Part shown: positions 36,392-44,715 of the stretch, piece by piece
How positions within the stretch are numbered: position 1 is the stretch's first letter
How the letters are laid out: each line of letters opens with the position of its first letter
Assembly: GCF_000429405.1 (NCBI RefSeq)
Contig: NZ_AUBU01000010.1
Location: 186,001 to 250,000 of the forward strand
Origin: Algoriphagus marincola DSM 16067
Lineage (GTDB): Bacteria > Bacteroidota > Bacteroidia > Cytophagales > Cyclobacteriaceae
Reading direction: 5' to 3'
Length of the DNA stretch: 64,000 nt
The notes under the pieces: model-generated
What the model saw: only the letters and a program-made list of their open reading frames with translations
Databases searched by the model: none
Told to the model about the DNA's origin: nothing
Program-made: the position numbers and the translations under genes

Positions 36392-37144
36392 ATGCAATTC
36401 ACTAAATCTCAAGCTTCGTCCAAGCTTCTATTCACTTTCATTTTGCTTCTTTTTCATCAAGTTTCTCAAGCCCAAATCAATGAGCTTTTAGGAAAATTGG
36501 GATCAAAGCCCAGTGAGGAACAAATCCAGTCAGGTATTAAAGAGGCTTTGGAAAAGGCCACTGATTTGACTGTAGAGCGACTTTCCCTGGAAAATGGCTT
36601 CCTCCAAAATCCTGATATTAAAATTCTTTTTCCGCCTGAGGCTAGGAAAGTGGAAAGTACGCTCCGCAAAATCGGACTCGGAAATGTGGCAGATGATGTC
36701 ATCACAAGCCTTAATCGTGCGGCAGAAGATGCTGCCAAAGAAGCAAAGCCTATTTTCACCGATGCAATCAAGAACATGACCCTTAAAGATGTTCAACAAA
36801 TTCTCTTGGGTGAGCAAAATGCAGCCACCAACTATTTCCAAAAAACAACTTCTGATTCCCTTGCCGTAAAGTTTTCTCCAAAAATAGACCAAAGTTTATC
36901 GAAAACTGATGCAACAAAAATCTGGGAATCAGCTATGGAAAATTACAATAAGTTGCCTTTTGTAAAACCGGTGCAAACCGATCTGACAAAATATGTGACG
37001 GACAAAGCTATTGAAGGCCTTTTTGTAGAAATAGCCAAAGAAGAAGTGGAAATCCGAGAAAAAATCGGGGCTAGGACAAGTCCCTTACTCCAAAGTGTAT
37101 TTGGGTATGCAGAGCAGGAAAAAGCAAAAGACCCCAAAAAGTAA
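36392..37144 (+). CDS. DUF4197 domain secreted protein
   Basis: A 250-aa exported protein matching DUF4197 (function unknown, widespread in Proteobacteria and Bacteroidota). The signal peptide covers about 1-28 (ends SQAQ). The mature domain runs through GIKEALEKATDLTVERLSLENGF, LPKE-like IKILFPPEARKVESTLRKIGLG, FNRAAEDAAKEAKPIFTDAIKNM, YFQKTTSDSL and the final QSVFGYAEQEKAKD. The ATG at 36392 is preferred since it places the signal peptide at the N-terminus. An in-frame ATG at 36347 would add 15 residues. Confidence 0.85.
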   Translation: MQFTKSQASSKLLFTFILLLFHQVSQAQINELLGKLGSKPSEEQIQSGIKEALEKATDLTVERLSLENGFLQNPDIKILFPPEARKVESTLRKIGLGNVADDVITSLNRAAEDAAKEAKPIFTDAIKNMTLKDVQQILLGEQNAATNYFQKTTSDSLAVKFSPKIDQSLSKTDATKIWESAMENYNKLPFVKPVQTDLTKYVTDKAIEGLFVEIAKEEVEIREKIGARTSPLLQSVFGYAEQEKAKDPKK

Positions 37145-37158
37145 TTTTTGAGGTCTTT
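37127..37158 (+). terminator. Possible terminator overlapping the DUF4197 stop codon
   Basis: AAAGACC (37127-37133) pairs with GGTCTTT (37152-37158), with an inner AAAAA/TTTTT helix around the stop codon. The trailing T-run is weak, so this is a modest candidate. Confidence 0.45.
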
Positions 37159-37296
37159 CGCATTTTATAATAAGATCCTGTTGAATCTACTCTGATCAAT
37201 GATTTAGAATTCAGGAAACTTCGTTCTTCCAGCTTACTTCTAAATACATTCGAACACATGACCATTAGGATCAAGTCGGTTTTTCACTGTGAATGA

Positions 37297-38979
37297 TTAT
37301 GCATTCATTTTTTCAATGTGCGCTTCTTTAATTTTCCTTCTTAGAATTTTACCGACGTTTGATTTTGGAAGCTCATCTGTGAAATAAACTTCACGAGGAA
37401 CCTTATAATTAGTCAAGGATTCATGACAATGCTTCAGGACTTGGTCCTTGGTAAGTGTACTCTCTTTGGCAACTACATAAGCGACTACCTTCTCGGTGGA
37501 TTTAGGATCCGGCATACCGATTACCCCTACTTCCAGAACTCCGGGGCAACTTGCGATGCAATCTTCCACCTCGTTTGGATAAACATTGAATCCGGAAACC
37601 AAGATCATTTCTTTCTTACGGTCTACAATCTTGAAAAATCCATCCTCATCCATCACGCCAATATCTCCAGACTTAAACCAATCTCCGTGCATAACATTTG
37701 CTGTTTCCTCTGGTCTTTGCCAGTAGCCGCGCATCACTTGGGGTCCTTTGATACAAATTTCGCCTCGCTCTCCGATAGGAAGTGGATTTCCTTCGTCATC
37801 TGCCACCATCACTTCTGTGTTTGGTAATGGCAAGCCGATGGTTCCGATTCGCTCTGTCCCATCAATGGGATTACAGGTCGCTACAGGGGCTGTTTCTGTC
37901 AATCCATACCCTTCTGCAAGTGGGACACCGGTGACAGATTTCCATTTCTCAGCGGTAGCCTTCTGAACAGCCATTCCCCCTCCTACAGCTATTTTTAACT
38001 TACTGAAATCCAATGATTTGAAATCTTCTTGATTAAGCAAGCCATTAAATAAAGTATTGACTCCTGTAAATACAGTAAACTGATGTTTTGAAAGATCCTT
38101 TATAAAGGCTTTCATATCCCGGGGATTGGTGATCAGCAAATTATGCGCACCAATTTTTAGCATGGCAAGACAGTTGACCGTCAAGGCGAAAATATGGTAT
38201 AATGGCAAAGCGGTCACCACGATCTCTTCTCGTTCTTTCAGCTTAGGTTTCATCCAAGCAGAAATCTGCTGCATATTCGCCACAATATTTCCATGTGTCA
38301 ATTCAGCACCTTTAGATACACCGGTAGTTCCTCCTGTGTACTGAAGAAATGCAGTGTCTTCTAAGGAAAGAGCTGTTTTACTGAAAGTATGTTTCGCTCC
38401 TTGAGAAAGCGCAGATTTGAGATTGACCGCTCCTGGAATCGAAAATGCCGGAACCATCTTTTTCACATGCTTGACCACCAAATTAACAATAGTGCCTTTC
38501 AATCCACCTAGCATATCACCAAGTTCGGTAACGATCACATGTTTGGCAGGAATTTCATTTTTAATTTTCTCCAGATTGTGGGCAAAATTGGCCACGATAA
38601 CAACCACATCTGCACCTGAATCATTAAACTGATGACGCATTTCCGCAGCTGTGTAAAGTGGATTGGTATTGACTACCACCATCCCAGCTCGCAAAACCCC
38701 AAACATTACTACTGGATATTGTAGAATATTGGGCATTTGAATGGCAACTCTGGATCCTTTCGGAAGCTTGAGTGTATGTGTCAGATAATTAGCAAATTGG
38801 GCACTCAATCTTTCCAAATCATTAAATGAAATGGTTTTACCCATACATTCATAAGCCACCGCATCACCATATTTCTTGACACTCTCATCAAACAAATCAC
38901 TGATGCTCGAATAGGCTTTGTAATCAATTTCTTTATCTACCGAGGCTGGGTACTGCTTAAACCAAGGGAAGTCTGTCAT
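37297..38979 (-). CDS. fadD: Long-chain fatty acid--CoA ligase
   Basis: A 560-aa AMP-forming acyl-CoA synthetase. It activates fatty acids to acyl-AMP and then acyl-CoA at the start of beta-oxidation. Motifs: P-loop-like YTGGTTGVSKGAEL, GYGLTETAPV, the FACS/hinge stretch GDWFKSGDIGVMDEDGFFKIVDRKKEMI, and the C-terminal LPKSNVGKILRRK with the catalytic Lys. The N-terminus (PWFKQYPASVDKEID) resembles E. coli FadD. It lies 53 bp downstream of an acyl-CoA dehydrogenase on the same strand, forming a fatty-acid oxidation pair. Confidence 0.92.
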   Translation of the reverse strand: MTDFPWFKQYPASVDKEIDYKAYSSISDLFDESVKKYGDAVAYECMGKTISFNDLERLSAQFANYLTHTLKLPKGSRVAIQMPNILQYPVVMFGVLRAGMVVVNTNPLYTAAEMRHQFNDSGADVVVIVANFAHNLEKIKNEIPAKHVIVTELGDMLGGLKGTIVNLVVKHVKKMVPAFSIPGAVNLKSALSQGAKHTFSKTALSLEDTAFLQYTGGTTGVSKGAELTHGNIVANMQQISAWMKPKLKEREEIVVTALPLYHIFALTVNCLAMLKIGAHNLLITNPRDMKAFIKDLSKHQFTVFTGVNTLFNGLLNQEDFKSLDFSKLKIAVGGGMAVQKATAEKWKSVTGVPLAEGYGLTETAPVATCNPIDGTERIGTIGLPLPNTEVMVADDEGNPLPIGERGEICIKGPQVMRGYWQRPEETANVMHGDWFKSGDIGVMDEDGFFKIVDRKKEMILVSGFNVYPNEVEDCIASCPGVLEVGVIGMPDPKSTEKVVAYVVAKESTLTKDQVLKHCHESLTNYKVPREVYFTDELPKSNVGKILRRKIKEAHIEKMNA

Positions 38980-39032
38980 AAAAGGAATCGTTTGGGTGAA
39001 TTGATAATTGATTTTAAGCCTTGAATATAAAC

Positions 39033-40190
39033 TTATTTCAATATTTTTCGAGCGATTAATTCCTTCATGATTTCATTTGTGCCAGCATAAATCCGCTGAA
39101 CTCTCGCATCCGCATAGGCTCTGGCCACTCCATATTCCCACATATAGCCATAGCCACCATGCAACTGAACGCATTCATCAGCAACTTTGCACTGCAGTTC
39201 GGTCATATTATACTTAGCAGCTGAAGCCATTGCAGGGTCTAATTCTCCCTCATTGTGAAGTTGTACCAAATAATCACAATAAATCCTTCCCTGTTCTAAT
39301 GCAGCTGTCATTTCGGCAAGCTTAAATCGGGTATTCTGAAAATCTGAAAGGCTCTTATTAAAAGCTTTTCGTTCCTTGACATAGCTAAGCGTGCTATCGA
39401 GCATGTATTCACCCAGGGCAACTGCAGCAAGGGCCACTACCAGTCTTTCCTGAGCCAATTCAGTCATAAGATATTTAAAGCCCTCTCCCTCTTTTCCCAG
39501 AAGATTTTCTTTTGGCACTTTTACATCTTCAAAAAACAATTCACAGGTATCCTGTGCATGAAGCCCCACTTTCTCAAAAGGCTTTCCTTTCGAGAAACCT
39601 TCCATTTTGCTATCGACCAAAACCAATGAAATTCCTTTGGCTCCTTTAGTAGGGTCAGTTTTGACCGCTACAACTACTACATCACTCAGGTAGCCATTGG
39701 TAATAAAGGTTTTTGAGCCGTTTACCAAGTAATGATCACCTTGGTCCACCGCGGAAGTTCTCATTCCCTGCAAGTCAGATCCAGCACCCGGCTCGGTCAT
39801 TGCCACTGCTCCAATCAAATCTCCTGAAACCATGCCAGGAATGTAATTCTGCTTGGCTTCGGGAGTTCCGTAGTGCAGGATATAAGGCATCACAATATCG
39901 GAGTGGAGTGGATAGCCAATCGCAGGCCCAGAGCAACCGCTAAGCCCTAGCTCTTCGATCAATATCGCATTGTATCGAAAATCCTGAATATTCAATCCTC
40001 CCAGCTCTTCAGGAGCCTGCATCCCTAGAAATCCATTTTCCCCTAATTTTTTCCAAGATTCTCTGGAAACCATTTTCTGCTTTTCCCATTCTGCATTGTA
40101 GGGTGTAATTTCCTTGGCAATAAAATCCCGAACACTTTGTCGGAATAATTCGTGTTCCTCGTTAAATAGTTTTCGTGGTAGTCCAAACAT
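39033..40190 (-). CDS. Acyl-CoA dehydrogenase family protein
   Basis: A 385-aa FAD enzyme that introduces the alpha-beta double bond in acyl-CoA. N-terminal helical domain (LFNEEHELFRQSVRDFIAKEI), middle beta domain with AMTEPGAGSDLQGM and the FITNGYLSD segment, then C-terminal helices with QLHGGYGYMWEYGVARAYADARVQRIYAGTNEIMKELIAR. The region EYGVAR/YAGTNE carries FAD-contacting residues and a candidate catalytic Glu. It matches long-chain/FadE12-like proteins in length. It is upstream of fadD (53 bp), consistent with shared fatty-acid degradation. Confidence 0.93.
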   Translation of the reverse strand: MFGLPRKLFNEEHELFRQSVRDFIAKEITPYNAEWEKQKMVSRESWKKLGENGFLGMQAPEELGGLNIQDFRYNAILIEELGLSGCSGPAIGYPLHSDIVMPYILHYGTPEAKQNYIPGMVSGDLIGAVAMTEPGAGSDLQGMRTSAVDQGDHYLVNGSKTFITNGYLSDVVVVAVKTDPTKGAKGISLVLVDSKMEGFSKGKPFEKVGLHAQDTCELFFEDVKVPKENLLGKEGEGFKYLMTELAQERLVVALAAVALGEYMLDSTLSYVKERKAFNKSLSDFQNTRFKLAEMTAALEQGRIYCDYLVQLHNEGELDPAMASAAKYNMTELQCKVADECVQLHGGYGYMWEYGVARAYADARVQRIYAGTNEIMKELIARKILK

Positions 40191-40310
40191 TGGGTTTATA
40201 TTTTTTTCAGTGTAAAAATAAAAATTACAATGGATAGAAACTCCCCCTTTTTGATAAAGGATTAGTCATCCGCTTGACATTTTTATGGAAGAAATTAATT
40301 TTCATTGCCC

Positions 40311-40318
40311 TATGTTTG
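40311..40318 (+). promoter_or_regulatory. TAnnTTTG box upstream of the kinase/ADP-ribosylglycohydrolase pair
   Basis: TATGTTTG lies 24 bases before the ATG at 40343 and fits the Bacteroidota -7 element. A properly spaced -33 TTG was not identified. Confidence 0.4.
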
Positions 40319-40342
40319 AACTCAAATTGCAATTATTAAAGC

Positions 40343-41311
40343 ATGAAATTTGAACTAACCAACAACACCTCACTCGAGGATCTACAATCACTCAACTTCT
40401 GGCAGCCTGAGGAAAAAGTCCTTAAAACCTCAGAATTGCCTGATAGCAATATGAATCAGGTGATCAGAATCCACACCAATCAGCGTACGGTCATAGCGAA
40501 ACAGTCCAGAGATTTTGTTCGAAAATTTCCACAGATTCCAGCTCCTATCCAGCGAATTGAGACTGAAAAAAAATTTTACGAGACCGTTCAAGAATCAGAA
40601 TTCTTAAACCCTCATAGCCCAAAAATAATCAATTGGTTTCCAGAGCATTACTTACTGATTACCGAAGATTTGGGTAAAGTCGGTGATTTTAGCGGACTCT
40701 ATTCTGGGGAAAAGCTAATTAGTGATTCTGAAATCAAATCTTTGATCGACTATCTGAATCATCTACATCGATTAGCTCCTGAGGATTTCCCAGACAATCT
40801 CGAAATGAGAGTGCTTAACCATGAGCATATCTTTAATTTTCCATTTGAAATTGAAAACGGGTTTGACTTGGACACCATCCAAAAAGGTCTTCAAGAACTC
40901 AGCCTGAGATATAAAAAAGATGATTCCCTGAAGCAAAAAATTAATGAATTGGGAAAGCGATATTTAGCTCCGGGAAGTTCACTTTTACATGGAGATTTTT
41001 ATCCCGGAAGTTGGATGAGTGGAAATTCCGGTATCAAAATTATCGATCCGGAATTCGCCTTTGTGGGAGATCGGGAATTTGATCTTGGAGTATTTCTGGC
41101 GCATGCTGATTTTGCAGGTATGGGTGCTCAATTGGAAATGGCAATCACAAAGCACTATTCTCAGGACATTGATCCTAAGCTTTTACAAAGCTACCGAGGA
41201 GTGGAAATCATGCGTAGATTAATCGGAATTGCTCAATTGCCTTTAAAGTTGAGTCTCGGTAAAAAAGAAGTTTTGCTCGAAAGAGCTAAAGAAATGATCA
41301 TGAATCCATGA
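40343..41311 (+). CDS. Aminoglycoside phosphotransferase-fold small-molecule kinase
   Basis: A 322-aa cytosolic protein-kinase-like phosphotransferase (APH/choline kinase/MtnK superfamily). The N-lobe holds QRTVIAKQSRDFVRKFP with the ATP-binding Lys. The C-lobe has the Brenner-type LLHGDFYPGSWM (catalytic Asp in HGDFYPG) and IKIIDPEFAFVGDREFDLGVFLAH (metal-binding DPE). The DPEFA/GDREFDLG pattern is closest to 5-methylthioribose kinase and related sugar or amine kinases. Its stop overlaps the start of the ADP-ribosylglycohydrolase gene by ATGA. Substrate is unknown: a nucleoside or ribose derivative is an inference from context. Confidence 0.8.
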   Translation: MKFELTNNTSLEDLQSLNFWQPEEKVLKTSELPDSNMNQVIRIHTNQRTVIAKQSRDFVRKFPQIPAPIQRIETEKKFYETVQESEFLNPHSPKIINWFPEHYLLITEDLGKVGDFSGLYSGEKLISDSEIKSLIDYLNHLHRLAPEDFPDNLEMRVLNHEHIFNFPFEIENGFDLDTIQKGLQELSLRYKKDDSLKQKINELGKRYLAPGSSLLHGDFYPGSWMSGNSGIKIIDPEFAFVGDREFDLGVFLAHADFAGMGAQLEMAITKHYSQDIDPKLLQSYRGVEIMRRLIGIAQLPLKLSLGKKEVLLERAKEMIMNP

Positions 41312-42543
41312 GGAAATATCTAATTCTAGCAGCTTCTTTAATCATTTTCTCCTGCAGTCATCAGGAGTCAGAAGATTCGATTTCCTTGGAGGAGAAGCTT
41401 TCAAAATCTGGACTTTCAAAAGAAGAACTAAAAGATAGAATCTTGGGAATGATTGTCGGAAGTGCCATTGGTGATGCCATGGGCGCACCTACCGAAATGT
41501 GGCCAAGAGAATCCATCAAACTAGAATATGGCTTTGTCACAGACTTGGATTCTATGATTCGAGAGGCTTCCCCTGAGGGTATATGGGTTCCAAATTTGCC
41601 GGCAGGAGGCACTACGGATGACACAAGATGGAAGGTCCTGACATCTGAATACTTACTAACTCAAAATCACGGAGAACTAAATCCATCAGATTTTGCAAAA
41701 ATCATTGAGGATCGATATCTCAGCTACTTGGAGGGAATCAAACAAATCAACAGTGAGGATATTGAAGCCTATGAAAATGCTATGCTGAAAGCGGAATGGC
41801 TACAGGAATGGGCAAAAGTAAGCAGACCCTTTATCGAAAATAATCTGACTGGCTACGCTGATTCTTTGGGAAAATTTTATGGAGGGGAAATGGTTTGTGC
41901 GGGCTTGCTTTATGCGCCGGTTTTAGGAGCTTATTTCCCAGGTGATCCCGAGAGAGCTTATTCTGAAGCATACAAGCTTTCAATGTACGATTTAGGATAT
42001 GCCAAAGACCTCACCGCCCTGAGTGCAGCATTGACCGCTGCGGGTATGAAAAAAGGTAGCAATCCTGATAGTTTGCTCGCTTCCTTGCGAGTCGACCCAA
42101 AGCAGTATTTCCAAAGTAGACTTGTAGGAAGGACGGCATATCGGATCCTTCAGGATGCGCTGAAAATAAATGAAGAAGCCAAAAAACTGGATTCTTTGAA
42201 TTTCATAGATGGGAATAGTCCGGCACTTGCCTATGCCTTTGAGCAGCTGGATGAGCGGATTCAGGATATGCCTTTTCACGCTGGTGAGATTTATTTGCAG
42301 ACTATTACTGCGATGGTATATGCAGACTTTGACTTTATGAATACACTGATTTTTCTGACGAATTATGGACGGGATAATGATACCACAGCCGCTTTGGCAG
42401 GAGGAATTTTGGGAGCTTATTTCGGATTTGAAAAACTTCCTAAAAAAGAGCGAGAGCAGGTGATTCAAGTAGCCAAGGAACAGTTGGGATTAGACTTATT
42501 ATCCATAGGTCAGCAGCTTGGCGACCATTTGGTCAAACCATAA
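41308..42543 (+). CDS. ADP-ribosylglycohydrolase family lipoprotein
   Basis: A 411-aa exported member of the DraG/ARH family. The signal peptide ends IIFSC (lipid Cys16) and acidic residues follow. The catalytic scaffold is complete by eye: GSAIGDAMGAPTEM (51-64), GGTTDDTRW (100-108) with the Mg-binding Thr-Asp-Asp, and GRDNDTTAALAGGILGAYFG (about 353-372) for the second metal site, where the more common D-T-D is N-D-T-type. These enzymes cleave ADP-ribose from proteins or small molecules. Export as a lipoprotein is unusual. It is coupled by an ATGA overlap to the upstream kinase. Confidence 0.85.
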   Translation: MRKYLILAASLIIFSCSHQESEDSISLEEKLSKSGLSKEELKDRILGMIVGSAIGDAMGAPTEMWPRESIKLEYGFVTDLDSMIREASPEGIWVPNLPAGGTTDDTRWKVLTSEYLLTQNHGELNPSDFAKIIEDRYLSYLEGIKQINSEDIEAYENAMLKAEWLQEWAKVSRPFIENNLTGYADSLGKFYGGEMVCAGLLYAPVLGAYFPGDPERAYSEAYKLSMYDLGYAKDLTALSAALTAAGMKKGSNPDSLLASLRVDPKQYFQSRLVGRTAYRILQDALKINEEAKKLDSLNFIDGNSPALAYAFEQLDERIQDMPFHAGEIYLQTITAMVYADFDFMNTLIFLTNYGRDNDTTAALAGGILGAYFGFEKLPKKEREQVIQVAKEQLGLDLLSIGQQLGDHLVKP

Positions 42544-42545
42544 AA

Positions 42546-42573
42546 AAACCCCAATTCTTTCGAAAAGGGGTTT
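42546..42573. terminator. Bidirectional terminator between convergent genes
   Basis: AAACCCC (42546-42552) pairs with GGGGTTT (42567-42573) around a 14-nt loop. The A-run at 42542-42548 gives a strong U-tract for the minus-strand transcript. The plus-strand tract is shorter. Confidence 0.75.
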
Positions 42574-42591
42574 CATTGTGGGTGGTTTAAT

Positions 42592-43179
42592 TTAGAAGTA
42601 TAGGGTCTTTGTTCTACCCAAGTTGTCTGTCAACTGGAAGTAAACATCTTCCGGGTTAACTCCTTTTAATTTGTAGTCTTTACGGAATCCATCAGGGTGA
42701 TCCACAGTCTCAGTGTGAATGATTTTGTTTGAGTCTTCGTATCTAACAGTAACTTCTACACCTGGCTCCGTAAGTCCGATTACTGCAATATTTACAGTTT
42801 CATCATCGACAATTTTACCATAAGCCATAAGCGGTAGTTCTCCGATTTCTGGCTTCCTGTCAAAAGTCTCCACCTTGTAGATTACCTCTTCATCCTCGGT
42901 CGTGATTTTTACTTGATATTCTCCACAAGGCATGTTGTTCAAGTCGTAAGGTACGATGACTTTCTCATCACCTACATTTACTTTTCGCTGATGGAGGACC
43001 TTTCCTTCATCATCAAGAATGGCAACCTTTGCCTTTCCAACTCCCTCATTTAGAAGGATATTTACTTTTTTGAATTTTGCCCTAGCGTCTGTGTCTGCTA
43101 AAAGGTCTTCATTTGAGTTTGCTGCAAGAGTACTAGTAGCAAGTAGTCCAGCAAGTGCGAATGTGAATAGCGTTTTCAT
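42592..43179 (-). CDS. Secreted hypothetical beta-rich protein
   Basis: A 195-aa exported protein. The ATG at 43179 opens a clean signal peptide (MKTLFTFALAGLLATSTLA, mature ANSNEDLL). A longer frame from 43239 would bury it. The mature part reads as two or three beta-sandwich units (VNILLNEGVGKAKVAILDDEGKVLHQRKVNV; CGEYQVKITTEDEEVIYKVETF; TVNIAVIGLTEPGVEVTVRYED) of the kind found in Bacteroidota surface or sorting-type domains. No family can be named. It is followed by a terminator shared with the converging gene. Confidence 0.7.
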   Translation of the reverse strand: MKTLFTFALAGLLATSTLAANSNEDLLADTDARAKFKKVNILLNEGVGKAKVAILDDEGKVLHQRKVNVGDEKVIVPYDLNNMPCGEYQVKITTEDEEVIYKVETFDRKPEIGELPLMAYGKIVDDETVNIAVIGLTEPGVEVTVRYEDSNKIIHTETVDHPDGFRKDYKLKGVNPEDVYFQLTDNLGRTKTLYF

Positions 43180-43553
43180 AATGTAGTTGGTTTTAAGTTG
43201 TTGTGCTATCCCTATTGCCAAGGCTGTACCAATTGCCATTTCCTGATTTTTAAGAAAGCTTAGAAAATCAGAATTTTTTAAAATTTTTAAGATTTACACG
43301 GAATTAAATTTGGTTTTCTTCTCAAAAAATTAACAAAATCTGTAAAGAATGTGAACACTTGCTTGTTCGTTTGACTCGAAAGCGAACACTTTAAGGCAAT
43401 TTTCTGGATTTCGAGGGTTGCATCTTAGTATGCTTGTTAAGAAAAAATAATTTTCAAAAAATTCTCCAGCTCAGAAATGGCCATGCCAAAAGCAAAAAAA
43501 GCTGTACGCTAGTGTACAGCCTTTGTTCGATTCAACACATTATTTGATTCAGA
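43180..43553. other. AT-rich intergenic region with a terminator
   Basis: About 370 bp, between the secreted-protein gene and the thioesterase gene, both minus strand. It holds the terminator at 43494-43520 and an AT-rich leader for the secreted protein. No exact TAnnTTTG box and no coding frame with support were found. Confidence 0.45.
43494..43520 (-). terminator. Terminator of the pncB-pncA-thioesterase transcript
   Basis: On the minus strand GCTGTAC pairs with GTACAGC (43501-43520, 6-nt loop) followed by seven T. It is 34 bp beyond the thioesterase stop. Confidence 0.82.
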
Positions 43554-44072
43554 TCAAGATTTTTTCAATTCCATACTGAGCTGCTTTACTCGCTCCTTGA
43601 TACTGAAATCCCAGATATCATCGCGTTTTAGAGAGGTTGCTTCGAGAAAATCAACTACTGCACCTTCATGGTTGGTAGACTTTCCTTCTGCCAGGGTCAC
43701 ATATCGCATCGTGGACCAAAGAACTGTTTTGAGTTGGGTCTTGCTGTCATCGGTCATGTAATACTCGACCAAGATGGTATTTTCATTATGCCATAGTATG
43801 CGGCTCATAATTCGAACCCACTCTCCAACCATTGCAGGCTTGACGTAGCTGATATTGTGATTGTAAACCACCCAAGCAGCTTTGTATTTACGAATCAAAT
43901 CGATCACCTCTAATCCATAGAGCTTAGGGACCTGATCCTCACGGGCATTGAAAAAGTAGTCGAAGTACTTGGCATTATTCAAATGCCGAAGTGGATCACA
44001 ATCCTGAAATCGGATGACCACTCTACTTTCTGTCTCTTTGGGATAATGTTTTTCAGCGTCGTATTCAAACAT
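43554..44072 (-). CDS. Acyl-CoA thioesterase (hotdog fold, 4-hydroxybenzoyl-CoA thioesterase-like)
   Basis: A 172-aa hotdog thioesterase. The active-site helix region RFQDCDPLRHLNNAKYFDYFFNARED carries the family Asp (D-x-D/N-x-x-x-H-x-N layout), and HNISYVKPAMVGEWVRIMSRI is the central beta sheet. It hydrolyses an acyl- or aryl-CoA, exact substrate unknown. The ATG at 44072 (MFEYDAEKHYP) avoids overlap with pncA. An ATG four codons earlier (44084) would overlap it by 8 bp. It is last in the run with the NAD-salvage genes. Confidence 0.82.
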   Translation of the reverse strand: MFEYDAEKHYPKETESRVVIRFQDCDPLRHLNNAKYFDYFFNAREDQVPKLYGLEVIDLIRKYKAAWVVYNHNISYVKPAMVGEWVRIMSRILWHNENTILVEYYMTDDSKTQLKTVLWSTMRYVTLAEGKSTNHEGAVVDFLEATSLKRDDIWDFSIKERVKQLSMELKKS

Positions 44073-44076
44073 GGGC

Positions 44077-44715
44077 TTAATCAATCAGTTCTTTTGATTT
44101 AATCAACTTCACTCCTTTTCCCTCCATTTCTTCCAAGGCCAACTTGCCATCTTCTGGATTTAGATTCACAGCTCTTGTCACATCCTGAAGGAGATAGGTT
44201 TCAAAGCCCAAAGATAAGCCATCCAAGGCTGTAAATTTCACACAATAATCCTGGGCTAAGCCACATACAAAGATCCTTTCAATTCCTCTTTCCTTCAAAT
44301 AATCTCCCAAACCAGTATCTCCTCTGCGGGCATTATCAAAAAAACCAGAATAAGAATCTACTCGAGGGTTAGTGCCTTTTTGAAATACTGCTGCCCAATT
44401 ACTAGGATCCAGGTCTTCATGGAATTCTGACCCATGTTCACCTTGTACGCAGTGAACCGGCCAAAGAATTTGATCAATGCCATCTAAATCTATCAGTTCA
44501 CCGGGCTTTTTTCCACTGTGATTTGCTGCGAAGCTTAAGTGATCTTCCGGATGCAAATCTTGCGTAGCGACTACGCAAGAAAATAAAGGCTGAATGGAAT
44601 TGATTAGCGGGATGATTTGATCTCCTTCGCTAACCTCCAAGGCTCCTCCAGGCAGAAAATCATATTGTAGGTCAACTATAATTAATGCGTCCTTATCAGT
44701 TAGATTCATCTTCAA
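44077..44715 (-). CDS. pncA: Nicotinamidase
   Basis: A 212-aa isochorismatase-fold amidase converting nicotinamide to nicotinate. The catalytic triad is visible: Asp15 (IIVDLQYDFLPGG), Lys113 (FQKGTNP) and Cys158 (GLAQDYCVKFTA). Metal ligands fit Asp53, His55 and His59 (TQDLHPEDH). The length is normal. It overlaps the end of pncB by about 20 bp, so the two steps of nicotinate salvage are co-expressed. No export signal. Confidence 0.94.
   Translation of the reverse strand: MKMNLTDKDALIIVDLQYDFLPGGALEVSEGDQIIPLINSIQPLFSCVVATQDLHPEDHLSFAANHSGKKPGELIDLDGIDQILWPVHCVQGEHGSEFHEDLDPSNWAAVFQKGTNPRVDSYSGFFDNARRGDTGLGDYLKERGIERIFVCGLAQDYCVKFTALDGLSLGFETYLLQDVTRAVNLNPEDGKLALEEMEGKGVKLIKSKELID

Noticed and set aside
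37071..37274. 67-codon minus-strand frame between DUF4197 and fadD
   Set aside because: Overlaps the DUF4197 end and a hairpin; no support.
40191..40342. Possible regulatory site between the acyl-CoA dehydrogenase and the kinase, such as a FadR-type palindrome
   Set aside because: No clear dyad was found by eye; only the -7 box at 40311 is supported.
41992..42468. 158-codon frame antisense to the ADP-ribosylglycohydrolase gene
   Set aside because: Overlaps conserved coding sequence and shows no motif.
43180..43239. Upstream start (43239) for the secreted beta-rich protein
   Set aside because: A clean signal peptide begins at 43179.
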